Source: Phyllostachys edulis (Eukaryota; Streptophyta; Magnoliopsida; Poales; Poaceae). From it: a stretch of DNA of 64,000 bases. The DNA is taken from NCBI GenBank assembly GCA_036346405.1, contig CM070548.1:54929866-54993865 (forward strand), read 5' to 3'. The stretch's first letter is position 1. Each line of letters opens with the position of its first letter. A program made the position numbers and the translations under genes. Shown piece after piece: positions 53,697 to 64,000 of this stretch. The notes beneath the pieces are model-generated. The model saw only the letters and a list, made by a program, of their open reading frames with translations, did not search any database and was not told the DNA's origin.

Positions 53697-54865
53697 ATGA
53701 GGGGTGAGACTCTTGTGCCTTCGCTACCCAACCCTCAGCATTCGTCTACGACAATGGAGCAAGCTGACTAGTCTCAACCTACCGCTACTGCAGTAAGCGA
53801 AGTTCTACCGCCACCACCCACCATGGCACAAGTACTCGCCATGATTGATCAAGGGCGGTAGACCAACACTCTTCTACTCCAATTATTGGTGCAGAACACC
53901 ACTACTCTAGACAATACTACCAGGGGAAATGGAGTCGCCACCAACCATGCAACATCCAGGATGGGCGAGTTCATGCGGACTCGGCCACCAACATTTGCAT
54001 CAGCTGTCGACCCTCTCGACGCTGATGATTGGCTCCGAATAGTAGAGAGCAAGCTAATCATTGCCCAGTGCAGTGACGAGGAGAAGGTTCTCTACACATC
54101 TTATCAGCTACAAGGAGCAACAGCAGCTTGGTGGGAGAACCATCAGGCCCTCATTCTTGAACACTAGACCATCTCTTGGGCCGCCTTCAAAGAAGCATTC
54201 CGTGATGCCCACATCCCTTGGGGAATTATGGACATCAAGAGGTGGGAATTCTACAAACTCTAGCAAGGGAACCACACTGTGATGGAGTTCCTGCACTGCT
54301 TCAACTATCACGCTCGCTACACAGTTTCTGAGATACCGAATGAAGCGAGGAAGGTCACCCTGTTTCGAGAGTGCTTCAATGACGAGATGAAATGGTCAGT
54401 CACTACCCACGACATCTCCAATTTCCATACCTTGATCAATAAGGCGATCCGGGTCAAAGATAGCACCCGGACAGTGGTGGAGAGCTGCAAGCGCAAGTGG
54501 CTAGCGCAAAAATCAGCAAGCAGCGGTCCGCCAAGACCTTGTGTCTGGTAGCCGTCAAATGCTCGCCCTTCAGCACCACCACCTCTGAGGTTCCAAGCAT
54601 CAACTCCCCATCCTCAACCAGCAGCGGTTCAATAATATAACCTTGGAGGTCAGTCATCCGGTACTGAAAATCGGGCAGCAGACGTCACATGCTTCGGTTG
54701 CGGAGAACGCAGGCACTATGCCAACATGTGCCCAAATAAGAAGTTTCCAGCACCACAACCTCAGCCAATTGGAGTCCAGTAGAGACCCCATGTCCTCGCT
54801 CGAGGTCCAGGAGGACAGCCACACCCAAGCCGGCGCAAGGTTTCGGACGCGGCCGTCTGAACCAC
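53697..54865 (+). pseudogene. gag: gypsy A Gag
   Basis: The frame from ATG 53,697 reads through TAG stops (about 53,769, 53,859, 54,166, 54,262, 54,549, 54,639, 54,780). It holds the retrotransposon Gag core: FMRTRPPTFASAVDPLDADD, WLRIVESKLIIAQCSDEEKV, YQLQGATAAWWENHQAL, FKEAFRDAHIPWGIMDIKRW. It then has a zinc knuckle CFGCGERRHYANMC (54,690-54,731) in the same frame. A shift near 54,800 leads into the protease frame. Capsid and RNA binding would be its role. Almost every break is a TAG where Gln or Trp is expected. Confidence 0.85.
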
Positions 54866-57748
54866 ACGACTGCTGAGGAGGCTAACACATCGCCTAATAT
54901 GGTGATGGGTACAATTCTCATACATTCCGTACCTACATTAGTGTTATTTGATTCTGGAGAAACCCATTCCTTTGTTTCTAAGAAGTTTGCTATGCATGAA
55001 CAATTGGAAACTACAGCACTAAATAGTGTTCTGATGATTCATTCACTCGGGTTCGTCTTAAGGACAAAACTCGAATGTTTTGAAGTTCATAAAAAAATAA
55101 ATGGGATAAATTTCAGAGCCAACCTCATCATGATAGATACTCCTGGGTTAAATATAATCCTTAGGATGGATTGGTTATTCAAACATCAAGGAGTTATCGA
55201 TTGCGCAAAACGAGCAATTTCTCTAGTCAACCCTGATGGAGAGCGCGTCGTATTTACCTCCACATATGCTGCTCCATGACAGCAGCCCAAGCTCAACTCC
55301 ATCTCAATTCCAAAGCTTAGTCATGTGCCCGTGGTATGTGAATATCACGACGTGTTTCCAAATGAACTACCGGGAATGCCGCCGGATCGGGACATGGAAT
55401 TTGTCATCGATTTGATACTCGGGACAGCATCTATGTCCAAGCAACCTGATCGAATGGCATCTGATGAGTTGGCCGAATGAAGAAACAACTCAAGGAGCAG
55501 CTAGACAAGTGATTCATTCATCCTAGCTCATCCCTATGGGGAAGCCCTGCTCTGTTCGTAACAAAGAAGGACGACAGTCTACGGATATGCGTTGATTATC
55601 GTTCTCTAAACGAAATCACCATCAAGAACAAATATCATCTTCCGAGGATTGATGATTTGTTTGATCAAAGGAATGGCGTCTGCATCTTCTCCAAGATTGA
55701 CTTGAGAACCGGATATTTTCAACTCAAGGTCAGACTAGAAGATATTTCGAAGACTGCTTTCATCACCCGTTACGGTCTATATGAGTACACCATAATGTCA
55801 TTCGGACTTACCAATGCTCCTACGAATTTTATGAATCTTATGAATAAGAATTTCATGGAGTACTTGGATTAGTTCGTGGTGGTATTTATTGATGATATCC
55901 TTATCTATTCTAAGACCCTAGAAGAGCACGAGCAGCATCTACGTTTAGTGCTCGATAAGCTGCAGGAACATCAGCTGTATGCCAAATTCAGTAAATGCGA
56001 ATTTTGGCTAAAGGAAGTTGGCTTCTTAGGGTATGTTCTATCCGAAGGAGGTGTGGCAGTGAACACAAGCAAGATACAAGATGTCTTAGCCTGGAAATAG
56101 CCCTGCACCATTTCTGAAGTCTAAAGTTTCCTCGGTCTAGCGGGATATTACCGCCGGTTCATAGAGAACTTCTCCAAGATTGCGAGACCGATGACTCAAC
56201 TTTTGAAGAAGGAGAAGAAGTTTGAATGGTCAGCCTCATACAACGAGAGTTTCCACGAGTTAAGGAAAAGGCTCACCATAGCCCCAGTGCTTACTTTGCC
56301 CGACATACACAAGGATTTCACGGTGTATTGTGATGCATCCCGCCACGACCTCGGTTGTGTGCTAATGCAGGAAAACAAAGTGGTAGCCTATGCCTCACGT
56401 CAATTGCAGCCACATGAAGCTAATTATCTGACCCATGATTTGGAGTTAGCAGTTGTGGTTCATGCTCTCAAGATGTAGAGATATTATCTTATCGGTAATC
56501 GGTGTGGGATATACTCGGATCATAAAAGTCTAAAGTACTTCTTCACACAGCCATATCTCAATTTGAGGCAGCGAAGATGGCTTGAATTAATAAAAGATTA
56601 TGACTTGGGCATTCATTACCATCCTGGTAAAGCAAATGTGGTAGCTAATGCCCTCAGCCGGAAACTTCACCACATGAGTGCATCGATCAAAGAAAATCAA
56701 CCGATGCTACATGAAGAGTTCTAGAAGCTCAACCCAGAAGTGGTTGAGGAAGGTTATGTTGCTACCTTATTACTACAACCTACACTCGAATCATAAATCC
56801 AAGCCACTCAACTCAAGGATCTGACGATAGCCGAAATCAAGCTCATTATACGAGATGGTGGAAAATCATAATTTTTCGAGAATGTTAATGGCTTGGTTAT
56901 GCGCAGATAGCAAATATGTGTTCCAGACGACCACAATATACAGGAGCTAATCCTTAGACAAGCTCATGATTCTCCTCTCTCCATTCATCCTGAAAGCACC
57001 AAGATGTACCAGGATCTCCGGAAGTAGTTTTGGTGGCCCGGTATGAAGAAAAATGTCACTGCACATGTTGCCAGATGCGACGTATGTCAGTGTGTCAAAG
57101 CAGAACATCAGCGTCTCGTAGGGTTACTCTGACCCCTGAATATTCCTGAGCGAAAATAGGATAAAATCGGCCTGGATTTCATCACGGGGTTACCAAAGAC
57201 CCGAAATGGGCACGACTCCATCTGGGTTATCGTGGATCACCTAACAAAGGTGGCTCACTTTATTCCGGTTAGCATCGCTTATAATGGAATCAAGCTTGTA
57301 GAGCTTTGTATGGATAATATCATATGTTTGCATGGCTTGCCAAAGATCATAACCTCTGATCGAGGACCTCAGTTCGCTTCCCGATTCTGGGATAGTGTAC
57401 ATGAACTGTCGGGAACTGAGCTATTCTTTAGCATGACATTTCACCCACAAACAGGAGGTCAAACCGAGAGGACCAATCAAATTCTGGAAAATATGTTGCG
57501 AGCATGCGTGCTGTCCTACCACACGAATTGGGAGAAATGCTTGGCATTCACCGAGTTTTCCTATAACAACAGCTTCCAGTCCAGTCTCCAAATATCTCCA
57601 TTCGAAGCACTTTATGGGAGAAAGTACAGAACCCCCTTGTTCAGGTCCAAAGTCGGCGAACGATAATTCTTTGGACCAACCGTCATCCAAGAGACTCAAG
57701 AGCAAGTCGATGCGTAAAGAGACGCCTGAAAGAAGCACAGTCGCGACA
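54866..57748 (+). pseudogene. pol: gypsy A Pol: protease, reverse transcriptase, RNase H, integrase
   Basis: Protease LVLFDSGETHSFVS (54,938-54,979) has Glu where family members have Ala or Thr after DSG. Reverse transcriptase follows: PPDRDMEFVIDL, DYRSLNEITIKNKYHLPRID, FSKIDLRTGYFQ and catalytic VVVFIDDILIYSK (55,876-55,914, FIDD intact). RNase H follows with VYCDASRHDLGCVLMQ and YLTHDLELAVVVHALK. Integrase has the HHCC finger (IHPESTKMYQDL...CDVCQ) and core segments LDFITGLPKT, TSDRGPQFAS and GGQTERTNQ (56,940-57,480), ending at FEALYGRKYRTPL. More than ten in-frame stops, mainly TAG/TAA, break an otherwise well-preserved sequence. It ends at the deletion junction near 57,749. Confidence 0.9.
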
Positions 57749-58692
57749 AATGAGAGAATTGTTTCGGGCATAATATCCCAGGAACAACTCACCAAAGTAT
57801 TTATATGAAATCTTGTTAAGAGTTAAGACAAATAATTACAATTACATAAGAGCAGAGCCTTGTTAGAATTTTAGATAAATTCACAGGAAGTTTTAATCTA
57901 TGAAAATTTTATAAGAGAAACTACATTAGTCCAGAAGCCTACACAAACAGTTTCAATAAATTACGAAGTAATTTGCTTGGTAAATAAAATCAGGAATTAA
58001 ATCAGCTAAAAATGGAAAAAATCCTAACCGTAACTCACCTCTCTCTCTGACATGTGGGCCCCGCCCACAGGGTCCTTCATCCACCTCACGGCGCTGAGCG
58101 CCGGCGTGCGTCGCCCGTGGTTTTGCCACCGGTCACACCTACCTAGTCGCTTCACCATCATGCCGCGCCCATCCCTGCCCCGGTTACCCCTCGCTCCTGC
58201 CCGTATATAGCCGAGAACCTCCGAGAGCTCCACTGCCCTACCCGAGCTCTTTCTCGTTGATCTCCACCTCTCCATCTATAAATAGCCACCCCTGAGCTGT
58301 GCTTATTCTTTTCCACCTCAGTGCGCACCTCCACTCGTCTTCTTCTCCATAGAATTGAGCTCTAGAGCCCAGAGAGTGCAAGCCCTAGCTCAGCCATGCA
58401 CCGCCACCTTCGCCCCCGACGTCATGAAGGGTTTGGTGTCAATCCTATCACGTCATATTGTGTTCCCAAACACCTTAGTCCTTCCCCGCACTCAATTTGG
58501 CCTTTGATTAGCAGGATCGACCGAATTGACCCTTCTTCCTCGTCTCCAACCAGAACTACCGCCTCAAACATCGCCGGAGCAACAAGGCACCCACAGCTGA
58601 TTCCTCTCACCAAGAGCATTGCAGGACCATCACCAAGCTTCCCCGACTGCCAATCGAAGCTCTCCTTCAGCCGAACCTATCCTCCACACGAA
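57749..58692 (+). repeat. gypsy A 3' LTR, both ends lost
   Basis: Begins about 180 bp into the LTR, after the deletion junction CGACAAATGAGAG, and matches the 5' LTR to about 58,038. It continues into a GC-rich, promoter-like block that the 5' copy lacks, with a TATA box at 58,276-58,285 and a leader. It is cut at 58,692 by gypsy B. The frame at 58,396-58,734 is not a recognised gene. Confidence 0.78.
58276..58285 (+). promoter_or_regulatory. TATA box of gypsy A 3' LTR
   Basis: CTATAAATAG followed by CCACCCCTGAG and a CT-rich leader. This is a strong plant core promoter match and is missing from the 5' LTR. Confidence 0.7.
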
Positions 58693-59050
58693 TGTCGGGA
58701 CCCAAAACTACGGTTCGGGACCCTCTGTGTTTGATGCACTAGCCCAGGATCATGCTAGTGCACACAGTGTCAACAAAGATGGCAATCATTCCATACAAGC
58801 GAATAATAATATAAACGGTTAACTTTGATTAACAAATAATGGTTTTGACCTCAAGGTCGAGTTTACAAATCTTGAGCCACGCAGGCTAACATAGGAAATA
58901 AGCGGCAATGAAACATAAGCGGTAGTGGCACCCCATCGATTCGCCACAGCAACCGATGGGATCAAGACCTCACGATCGAGGCACCTTCGATGTACTCGTC
59001 CTCAAATCTTTGGTGAAGACTCCTCCTCTGCTTGATTCGTCAAAACAAGC

Positions 59051-59070
59051 GTGAGTACACACCGTACTAC
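59051..59070 (-). promoter_or_regulatory. conserved LTR hairpin (copy 4, imperfect)
   Basis: GTGAGTAC and GTACTAC around loop ACACC, that is, the same stem with one base lost from one arm. It lies 358 bp from the LTR 3' end. Confidence 0.5.
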
Positions 59071-59346
59071 ATAAGCCACACCACGTAAATGCAAATATAT
59101 ACATATCTTTGGCTTTTTACAAAGGAAGGCATTCTCATGGCTCTTTTGCATAAATGCAACTTTTGCAATTGAATACAATTCAATAGATTAAAGACAGTAA
59201 CACAAGTAGACAATAATAATTTTAACAAGTTATTTCACAAAGACACACTGACCCTAACAGGTTATTCACATAGCTAGATGATTTGTTCACATAGCTCCCT
59301 TCCCACACAGCTTTTATGAAAATCTACCCTAGTGTCAAATCCCGAG

Positions 59347-59420
59347 CATTGTCCATGACCATGACGCGCTATTGAATAGATTAAGTTACACTCTGCAGAG
59401 GTTTGTACACTTTACCCACA
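59347..59420 (-). promoter_or_regulatory. conserved LTR dual-palindrome module (copy 4)
   Basis: ATTGTCCATGACC, CTATTGAATAG (one base shorter than the palindrome), ACACTCTGCAGAGG with the perfect CTCTGCAGAG (59,391-59,400), and TTGTACACTTTACCCACAG. Confidence 0.62.
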
Positions 59421-61126
59421 GGATACAATTAGTGTAGCTAACACTAATCATAACAAAGCATTTGAGATACCTTATCTTACTATGCTAGGCAGTCTCAAAA
59501 CAGACATGTGGTCGTGACAGAGCTCAGATTCAAAAGAGCACATGGTGAGGTCCTTAATTGACCAAGGCAAGACTTCCACAAGCTAACCAAATCACACAGA
59601 CACACAGATTATTATAGTTCACATAGTCCACACAGTTCACAGTCCACCCTTTCACACAGTTCCCACCACTTGCCTCGGTTCAAATCCTTTTACCACCCCA
59701 TTGGTTTTAAGTGCAACACATGCCACAAAGACACATAGTACACACAGCTTTTATCACATAGTTGCATATTCACTTAGTCAAATTTATATAGCAATCTACA
59801 TGACAAATGATTAGTGGCATGGCTAAGCGATCTAATCGTACTAACCAACCCACGTTGGTTCTCTGATGATAACCAACTAATTATCAACTAGGGTGACAAG
59901 GAATCAAGGCATAACAATTACATAAGGGAGGCATAACAATTTGGATTTAACTCGCACCCAAAAGCTTTTAAATAAATACTTGAATTAAGATGCGATAATT
60001 TGAATTAAAATACTTTTATAAAACTGGGAAGCAAAATGGTCAAGGGCATAGCTTGCCTTGAAAAGGATCTAGGAATTGATCTTGGTCTTGGAAAGGTCCT
60101 TCTTCTTCAACTCTTCCAAAGATCGTCAAGTCTACTCAAAACGACACAAACAAACAAACTAAATGAAAACCAGAAGCAAATAACTCCAATAAAATAAATA
60201 AAAAGCTCCAGTAGATAGATCTGGATTTTAGACGAATTTAGGAATTTGAATGGATGGATTTGGAGTTAGGATTCAAAAGATATGAATTTTACAAGTTTTA
60301 ACCTAACTCTTGAAATTTAAATGAATTTCTAAATTTAAACAAAATCAAATTTAAATAATTTAGGTTTGATTAGCTAGATCTTAATTTTATATGAATTTAG
60401 AAATTTGAAACACCCAATTTGGAGTTTGGATGCAAAAGTTATGAATTTTACAAATTTAAACCTAAATCTGTTCCTAATTGTTTTTCTAAAGGAAATTCTA
60501 ATTATTGCGCAAGGTGGCGTCGTGAAGGATTTCCGGAATTTAAAAAATTAAAGAATTAAGCGACATGTGGGACCCACATGTCGGTGACCGACTCACAGTG
60601 GACCAAGTCCACCGAGCCACCGATCCGGCCGCTCGATCGCCCGCGTGGGCACTCACGTGGCGCACACGCTGGCGCGACGCGGCGCCACATGGGCGGACAC
60701 GCAAGCACGGGCCGAGCCGACGCCGGCGTGACGGCGGCGGCGGCGCACGGAACCAAGGGTCCCGTGACAGCGGCTTCGCCCGGCGAGAATGGGTGGTACT
60801 GAGGAGATAGGGGAACAGGGGATCTCGAGGGTGTGCTCACTGGTGCGAGAAGACGGCGGTGGCGGCCGTGGCGAGTCGGAGCGGAGGAGGTGGTGCTGGG
60901 CTCGGCGGCGGCAGCGCTAGAGGGCTCCTCCGTGGCGAGGTGAGCACCGGCCAGCGGCGACACAATGAGTCAGCGGTGGCGGCGGCGGAGCTGGGGCAAC
61001 GGAGGCGCAATTCCTCGTCGAACAAGCGGCGGCGAGATTAGGTCCTCAACCTTCTCTGGCGGCTCAAGGGCTCGGGAGGAGGAGTGAGTTGGGGTTTGGG
61101 AAAAGGAGGCGGTGCGATCCGGGGTG

Positions 61127-61135
61127 CCTTTATAG
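61127..61135 (-). promoter_or_regulatory. TATA box of gypsy B LTR
   Basis: Minus strand CTATAAAGG between GCCC-rich flanks, about 690 bp into the LTR, at the start of the GC-rich leader. Confidence 0.6.
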
Positions 61136-61820
61136 GGGCGGGAGCTCCAAGCGGCGTGGCTACGTGGAGGTCGTGGCGGCGGCGATTGCAGGCGTGGGCG
61201 CAACCGCCGCGAGGATGAGAGGGTTCTTGGGGTGGCGGCGTGGTCGTGGAGGTCGTCTTGCGCACACGCGAGGAACGGGAGGTTAGGCGCCAGCGTGAAG
61301 CTTCGGCGTTGACCGCTCATGGCGGTTCGTGTCTGCGTCCATGAGAAGAAAGCGGCGAGAAGACGGCTCCGACAAAGCGGGCCCACCTGGCGGCGAGCGT
61401 GGAGGCGGGCTATGTGGAGAGATCTGATCGTCCTTCGCGATCGGACGGACCAAGGAAAGACAGGGCCTGGGCTTCAGCGGAAAAAAGGAAGTTGGGCGGA
61501 GAGATTCGCCCAACACTATTGGAGATTTAAATTAGCTTTTTCTTTTTAAGAAAATACCAGAAATTCAAATAAGCATTGGAAAATAGCAAATGATCTTGGA
61601 AAAATTCCAGAAAATTCTAGAAAATATATCCAAGCTCATAGAATCCAAATAAAATAGTTTTGACTATTGTTCATGTTGGAATTATTCATATTAAATTGTT
61701 TTGTTACTAAAGTCCAAGTTTAAGCTTTTGAACTAAATGCAAATAAATCCAAATGGTGAATTTTCTCCTTACCAACTATTCAAATGATTTTTAAGGTTCT
61801 GAAAATTGGGATGTTACAAA

Positions 61821-61837
61821 CCTCCCCCCCTTAAAGG
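61821..61837 (-). promoter_or_regulatory. gypsy B polypurine tract
   Basis: Minus strand CCTTTAAGGGGGGGAGG, 2 bp before the LTR start. It is the plus-strand primer site. Confidence 0.85.
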
Positions 61838-64000
61838 AATCTCGACCCCGAGATTCAAAGCTAAATGGAGAAAAGGTGGGAACTCGTCTTTCAACTCTTC
61901 TTCACGCTCCCACGTTGCTTCACCTTCGAGTGGTGACTCCTTTGCACCTTGCAAAAAGCGAACCGTCTTGCTTCGGTTCGGCGTTACGTGACATCCGAAT
62001 CTTGACGGATGCTCTTTGTAGGTGAGGTGTTCTTTTAGTTCAATTGACTCTAACGGTGCTTGTTCTTAGGCACGAAGACACTTCTTCAAGCGAGAGACAT
62101 GAAAGACATCATGGACTCCGCTAGCGGCTATGGCGGCTCAAGCGATAAGCTACTTCTCCACGGCGATCCAAAATCTTGAGCGGACCAACATACCGAGGGG
62201 CAAGCTTCCCTTTGGCATGGAACCTTTTCACACCCCGAGGGCGAACTTCGGAGATACACAAAATCTTCGGCTCGGCGAGATCACGGCGGCGATTATCGGC
62301 ATAACTCTTTTGCCTCGGTCGAGCTATCTTTAGTCTCTCTCGATCATGGACACTTGCTCTTACGCTTCTTGAATAATATCCGGACCAAAGATCAGACGTT
62401 AATTTGTTTCGACCGGTTCAGCGGGGTTACGCAAGCACGACCATACAAAGCTTCAAACGGTGACATTTGCAAACCGGCTTGATAAGCTGTTGTTGTACGA
62501 GAATTTCGCATATGGTAGCTCTTATCCCAGCGGGTAGCATTTGCTAGAGCACGTGCTCTCAACATATCTTCAATATCTGGTTAACCCTTTCGGTCATCCA
62601 TCATGCAGGGGTGATACGCGATCTTGAAATTCAGGTGAGTCCCTAAGGCTTCGTGCAAACTTTGCCAAAATCGGGAGGTGAACTGAGATCCTCGATCTGA
62701 CACTATCTTCTTAGGTACACCATGCAAACTGACAATCTTTGACATGTACAGCTCTGCCAGACGATCTCCTGAGTACGTGGTTTTGATTGGTAAGAAATGG
62801 GCAACTTTAGTCAAACGATCCACTATTACCCAAATCGAATCGTAACCCGAGTGAGTCTTGGGTAAACCGTAATGAAATCCATTCGATTTCTTCCCACTTC
62901 CATTCGGAATCTTCAAGGGTTACAATGACCTGCTGGCCTCGATGCTCTGCTTTAACTTTTTGACACACGTCGCACAAGGCGACGAACTCTGCGACGTCTC
63001 GTTTCAGATTCGGCCACCAAAACCTATTCTTAACATCCTGATACATCTTAGTACTACCAGGGTGAATCGAATACTTTGAGTCATGGGCCTCCTTCAAAAT
63101 TAGTTGTCTCAATCCATCAATATCTGAAGCAGAATCGTCCATTGATCCACGGTATATCTCGATCATCCTTTGTGAAGTCCTTGAACTTCCTTCATCATCT
63201 TCTTCTTAATGTCGGAGAACTCGAAGTCTTTCGGTGAGCCATGAATCTGCTTCTCCAAAGTAGTTGCACTTCCAAGTTTACTCTGAATCCTTGAGACACT
63301 ACTTCTAGCCCGACACCGAATTCTTCTTGTAGTTACGAACAAGGCTCTTTCACTTCGAGCATTGCGGTGACTCTTACTGACTCAAAGCATCTGCAGCGAC
63401 ATTGGCCTTACCGGGATGGTAATGGATTCCAAGATTATAATCCTTTATCACTCTAGCCATCTCCTCATCTCATATTCAGATCGACCGAGTGAAAATATAT
63501 TTCAAGCTCTTGTGGTGCATGTATACCTCACAGCGATTACGATGAGGTAATGGCGCCAAATCTTCAAAGCATGTACCACGACGGACTAATTCTAGATCAT
63601 GGGTAGGGTAATTTTCTTCGTGCGGTCTTAAGCGCCTTTGACGCGTGGTTTACGGCTCTTCCTTCTTGCATCAGGACACATCCTAATCCTTGACGCGAAG
63701 CATCACAATAGATATCAAAATCCTTGCGAATATCTGGCAGAATCAGCATTGGGGCTGAAGTCAAACGCTTCTTCAATTCTTGAAAACTTCCTTCACAAGC
63801 TGGGGTCCAGGTAAACTTTTTCTCTTTCTTCAACAATTGCGTAAGAGGTTTAGCAATTGATGAAAATCCTTCAATGAAACGGCGATAATATCCTCGCTAA
63901 TCCCAAGCTGCGAATCGAGTAGCGGTCTTGAAACATTTCCCAATGTAATATAGCTTTTACCTTCTTGGGGTCAATGCTACTCCTGCAATTGTCATTACAT
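61838..64000 (-). pseudogene. pol: gypsy B Pol, 3' part: RNase H, integrase, chromodomain-like tail
   Basis: Reading down the minus strand, RNase H KKEKKFTWTPACEGSFQELK and IYCDASRQGLGCVLMQ lie at 63,836-63,640. The connection follows in broken frames, then the integrase finger SIHPGSTKMYQDVKNRFWWP...CDVCQKVKAEHRG (63,060-62,940). The core reads WVIVDRLTKVAHFLP and VSDRGSQFTSRFWQSLHE (62,840-62,660). The catalytic Glu block is damaged after YHP (62,615). FEALYGR, then FHAKGKLAPRYVGPLKILDR and GEVAYRL (62,220-62,120), form the integrase C-terminus. A chromodomain end, EGEATWEREEELKDEFP, follows (61,930-61,880). Several frameshifts (near 62,870, 63,190, 63,590) and stops occur. Reverse transcriptase is beyond the window. 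Confidence 0.86.

Larger units (their letters stand above)
50516..58692 (+). mobile_element. Ty3/gypsy chromovirus-like retrotransposon (gypsy A), split by gypsy B
   Basis: 5' LTR TGTAACATCCC...GGGTCTGACA (50,516-51,826), primer-like site 51,832-51,843, an extra ORF (52,483-53,283), gag (53,697-54,865), pol (54,866-57,748) and a 3' LTR remnant (57,749-58,692). Pol order protease, reverse transcriptase, RNase H, integrase is Ty3/gypsy. A deletion joins pol directly to position about 180 of the LTR, removing the integrase C-terminus, the polypurine tract and the LTR start. Gypsy B then cuts the 3' LTR at 58,693. The leader (51,844-52,482) and the ORF-gag gap (53,284-53,696) show no coding. Confidence 0.88.
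58693..61818 (-). repeat. gypsy B 3' LTR, 3.1 kb
   Basis: Minus-strand TGTAACATCCCAATTTTC (61,818) to GGGTCCCGACA (58,693). TATA is at 61,127-61,135. A GC-rich leader follows (60,550-61,120) whose ORFs on both strands are compositional artefacts. An AT-rich R/U5 then has the dual-palindrome module (59,347-59,420) and hairpin (59,051-59,070). 58,860-60,500 is otherwise featureless. Confidence 0.88.
58693..64000 (-). mobile_element. Ty3/gypsy chromovirus, Tekay/Del-like (gypsy B), runs off the window
   Basis: The 3' LTR (58,693-61,818, minus), polypurine tract and the 3' part of pol (chromodomain, integrase, RNase H) are present. Reverse transcriptase and everything 5' of it lie beyond 64,000. 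The chromodomain-like C-terminus marks it as a chromovirus. It is inserted in the gypsy A 3' LTR; the left flank is ACGAA (58,688-58,692) and the partner is outside the window. Confidence 0.88.

Noticed and set aside
58396..58822. Pro/Ser-rich ORFs after a good TATA box
   Set aside because: They lie in the transcribed leader of the gypsy A 3' LTR and run to the gypsy B insertion; no domain and no conservation evidence.
60556..61549. Several overlapping ORFs of 60-138 codons on both strands
   Set aside because: They lie in the GC-rich leader part of the gypsy B LTR, where stops are rare by composition; none has a recognisable domain.

Overview
This window reads as intergenic DNA from a large plant genome, most likely a grass (Poaceae). 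It is a stack of transposable elements inserted into one another. The evidence for a plant is the tRNA-iMet primer sites (TGGTATCAGAGC type), the Ty1/copia and Ty3/gypsy domain orders, CACTA transposons with TNP2 and DUF4218/DUF4216 proteins, and chromovirus LTRs of the TGTAACATCC type. I cannot fix genus or species from sequence alone. I found no convincing intact host gene, rRNA, tRNA, CRISPR array or prokaryotic feature. The nearest to a host-type coding sequence is a decayed GRF-zinc-finger-like fragment at 1-480.

Left cluster (1-37,891). A chromovirus-type LTR (34,047-37,891, minus) is interrupted by a second LTR (32,317-34,046, minus). That LTR is interrupted by a CACTA transposon (CACTA2, minus, tip at 32,316). 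CACTA2 is itself split by a 4.39-kb solo LTR (1,408-5,799, perfect AGGGT duplication) and by a Maximus/SIRE-like Ty1/copia element (copia1, 5,962-27,653). Copia1 has two ~1.73-kb LTRs and is split in its gag by a second CACTA element (CACTA1, 8,826-19,668) with a perfect ATG duplication. CACTA1 carries a TNP2 pseudogene, a Transposase_24 plus Ulp1-like pseudogene, two promoter/repeat modules, a 137-bp tandem repeat and a Helitron-like 3' hairpin.

Middle (37,892-46,269). A decayed Tork-like Ty1/copia element (37,892-41,768) is cut off in its RNase H by another chromovirus-type LTR (from 41,769). Next come unassigned DNA and a 795-bp solo LTR (44,675-45,469, ATTAA duplication).

Right cluster (46,270-64,000). 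A minus-strand Tat-clade Ty3/gypsy element with an extra RNase H is interrupted at 50,516 by a plus-strand chromovirus (gypsy A). Gypsy A has an extra ORF upstream of gag. Its 3' LTR is interrupted at 58,693 by a minus-strand chromovirus (gypsy B) that runs off the window.

All coding regions are pseudogenes with stops and frameshifts, except that the copia1 3' pol keeps one 744-codon reading frame covering the end of integrase, reverse transcriptase and RNase H. The most interesting signals are: a coiled-coil Gag with seven CX2C motifs; two palindrome modules and a GTACTCA hairpin shared by several otherwise diverged LTRs; an array of TTCGGAYGGTCCGAA palindromes upstream of a TATA box in the solo LTR; and an internal copy of the terminal-repeat/promoter module in CACTA1.
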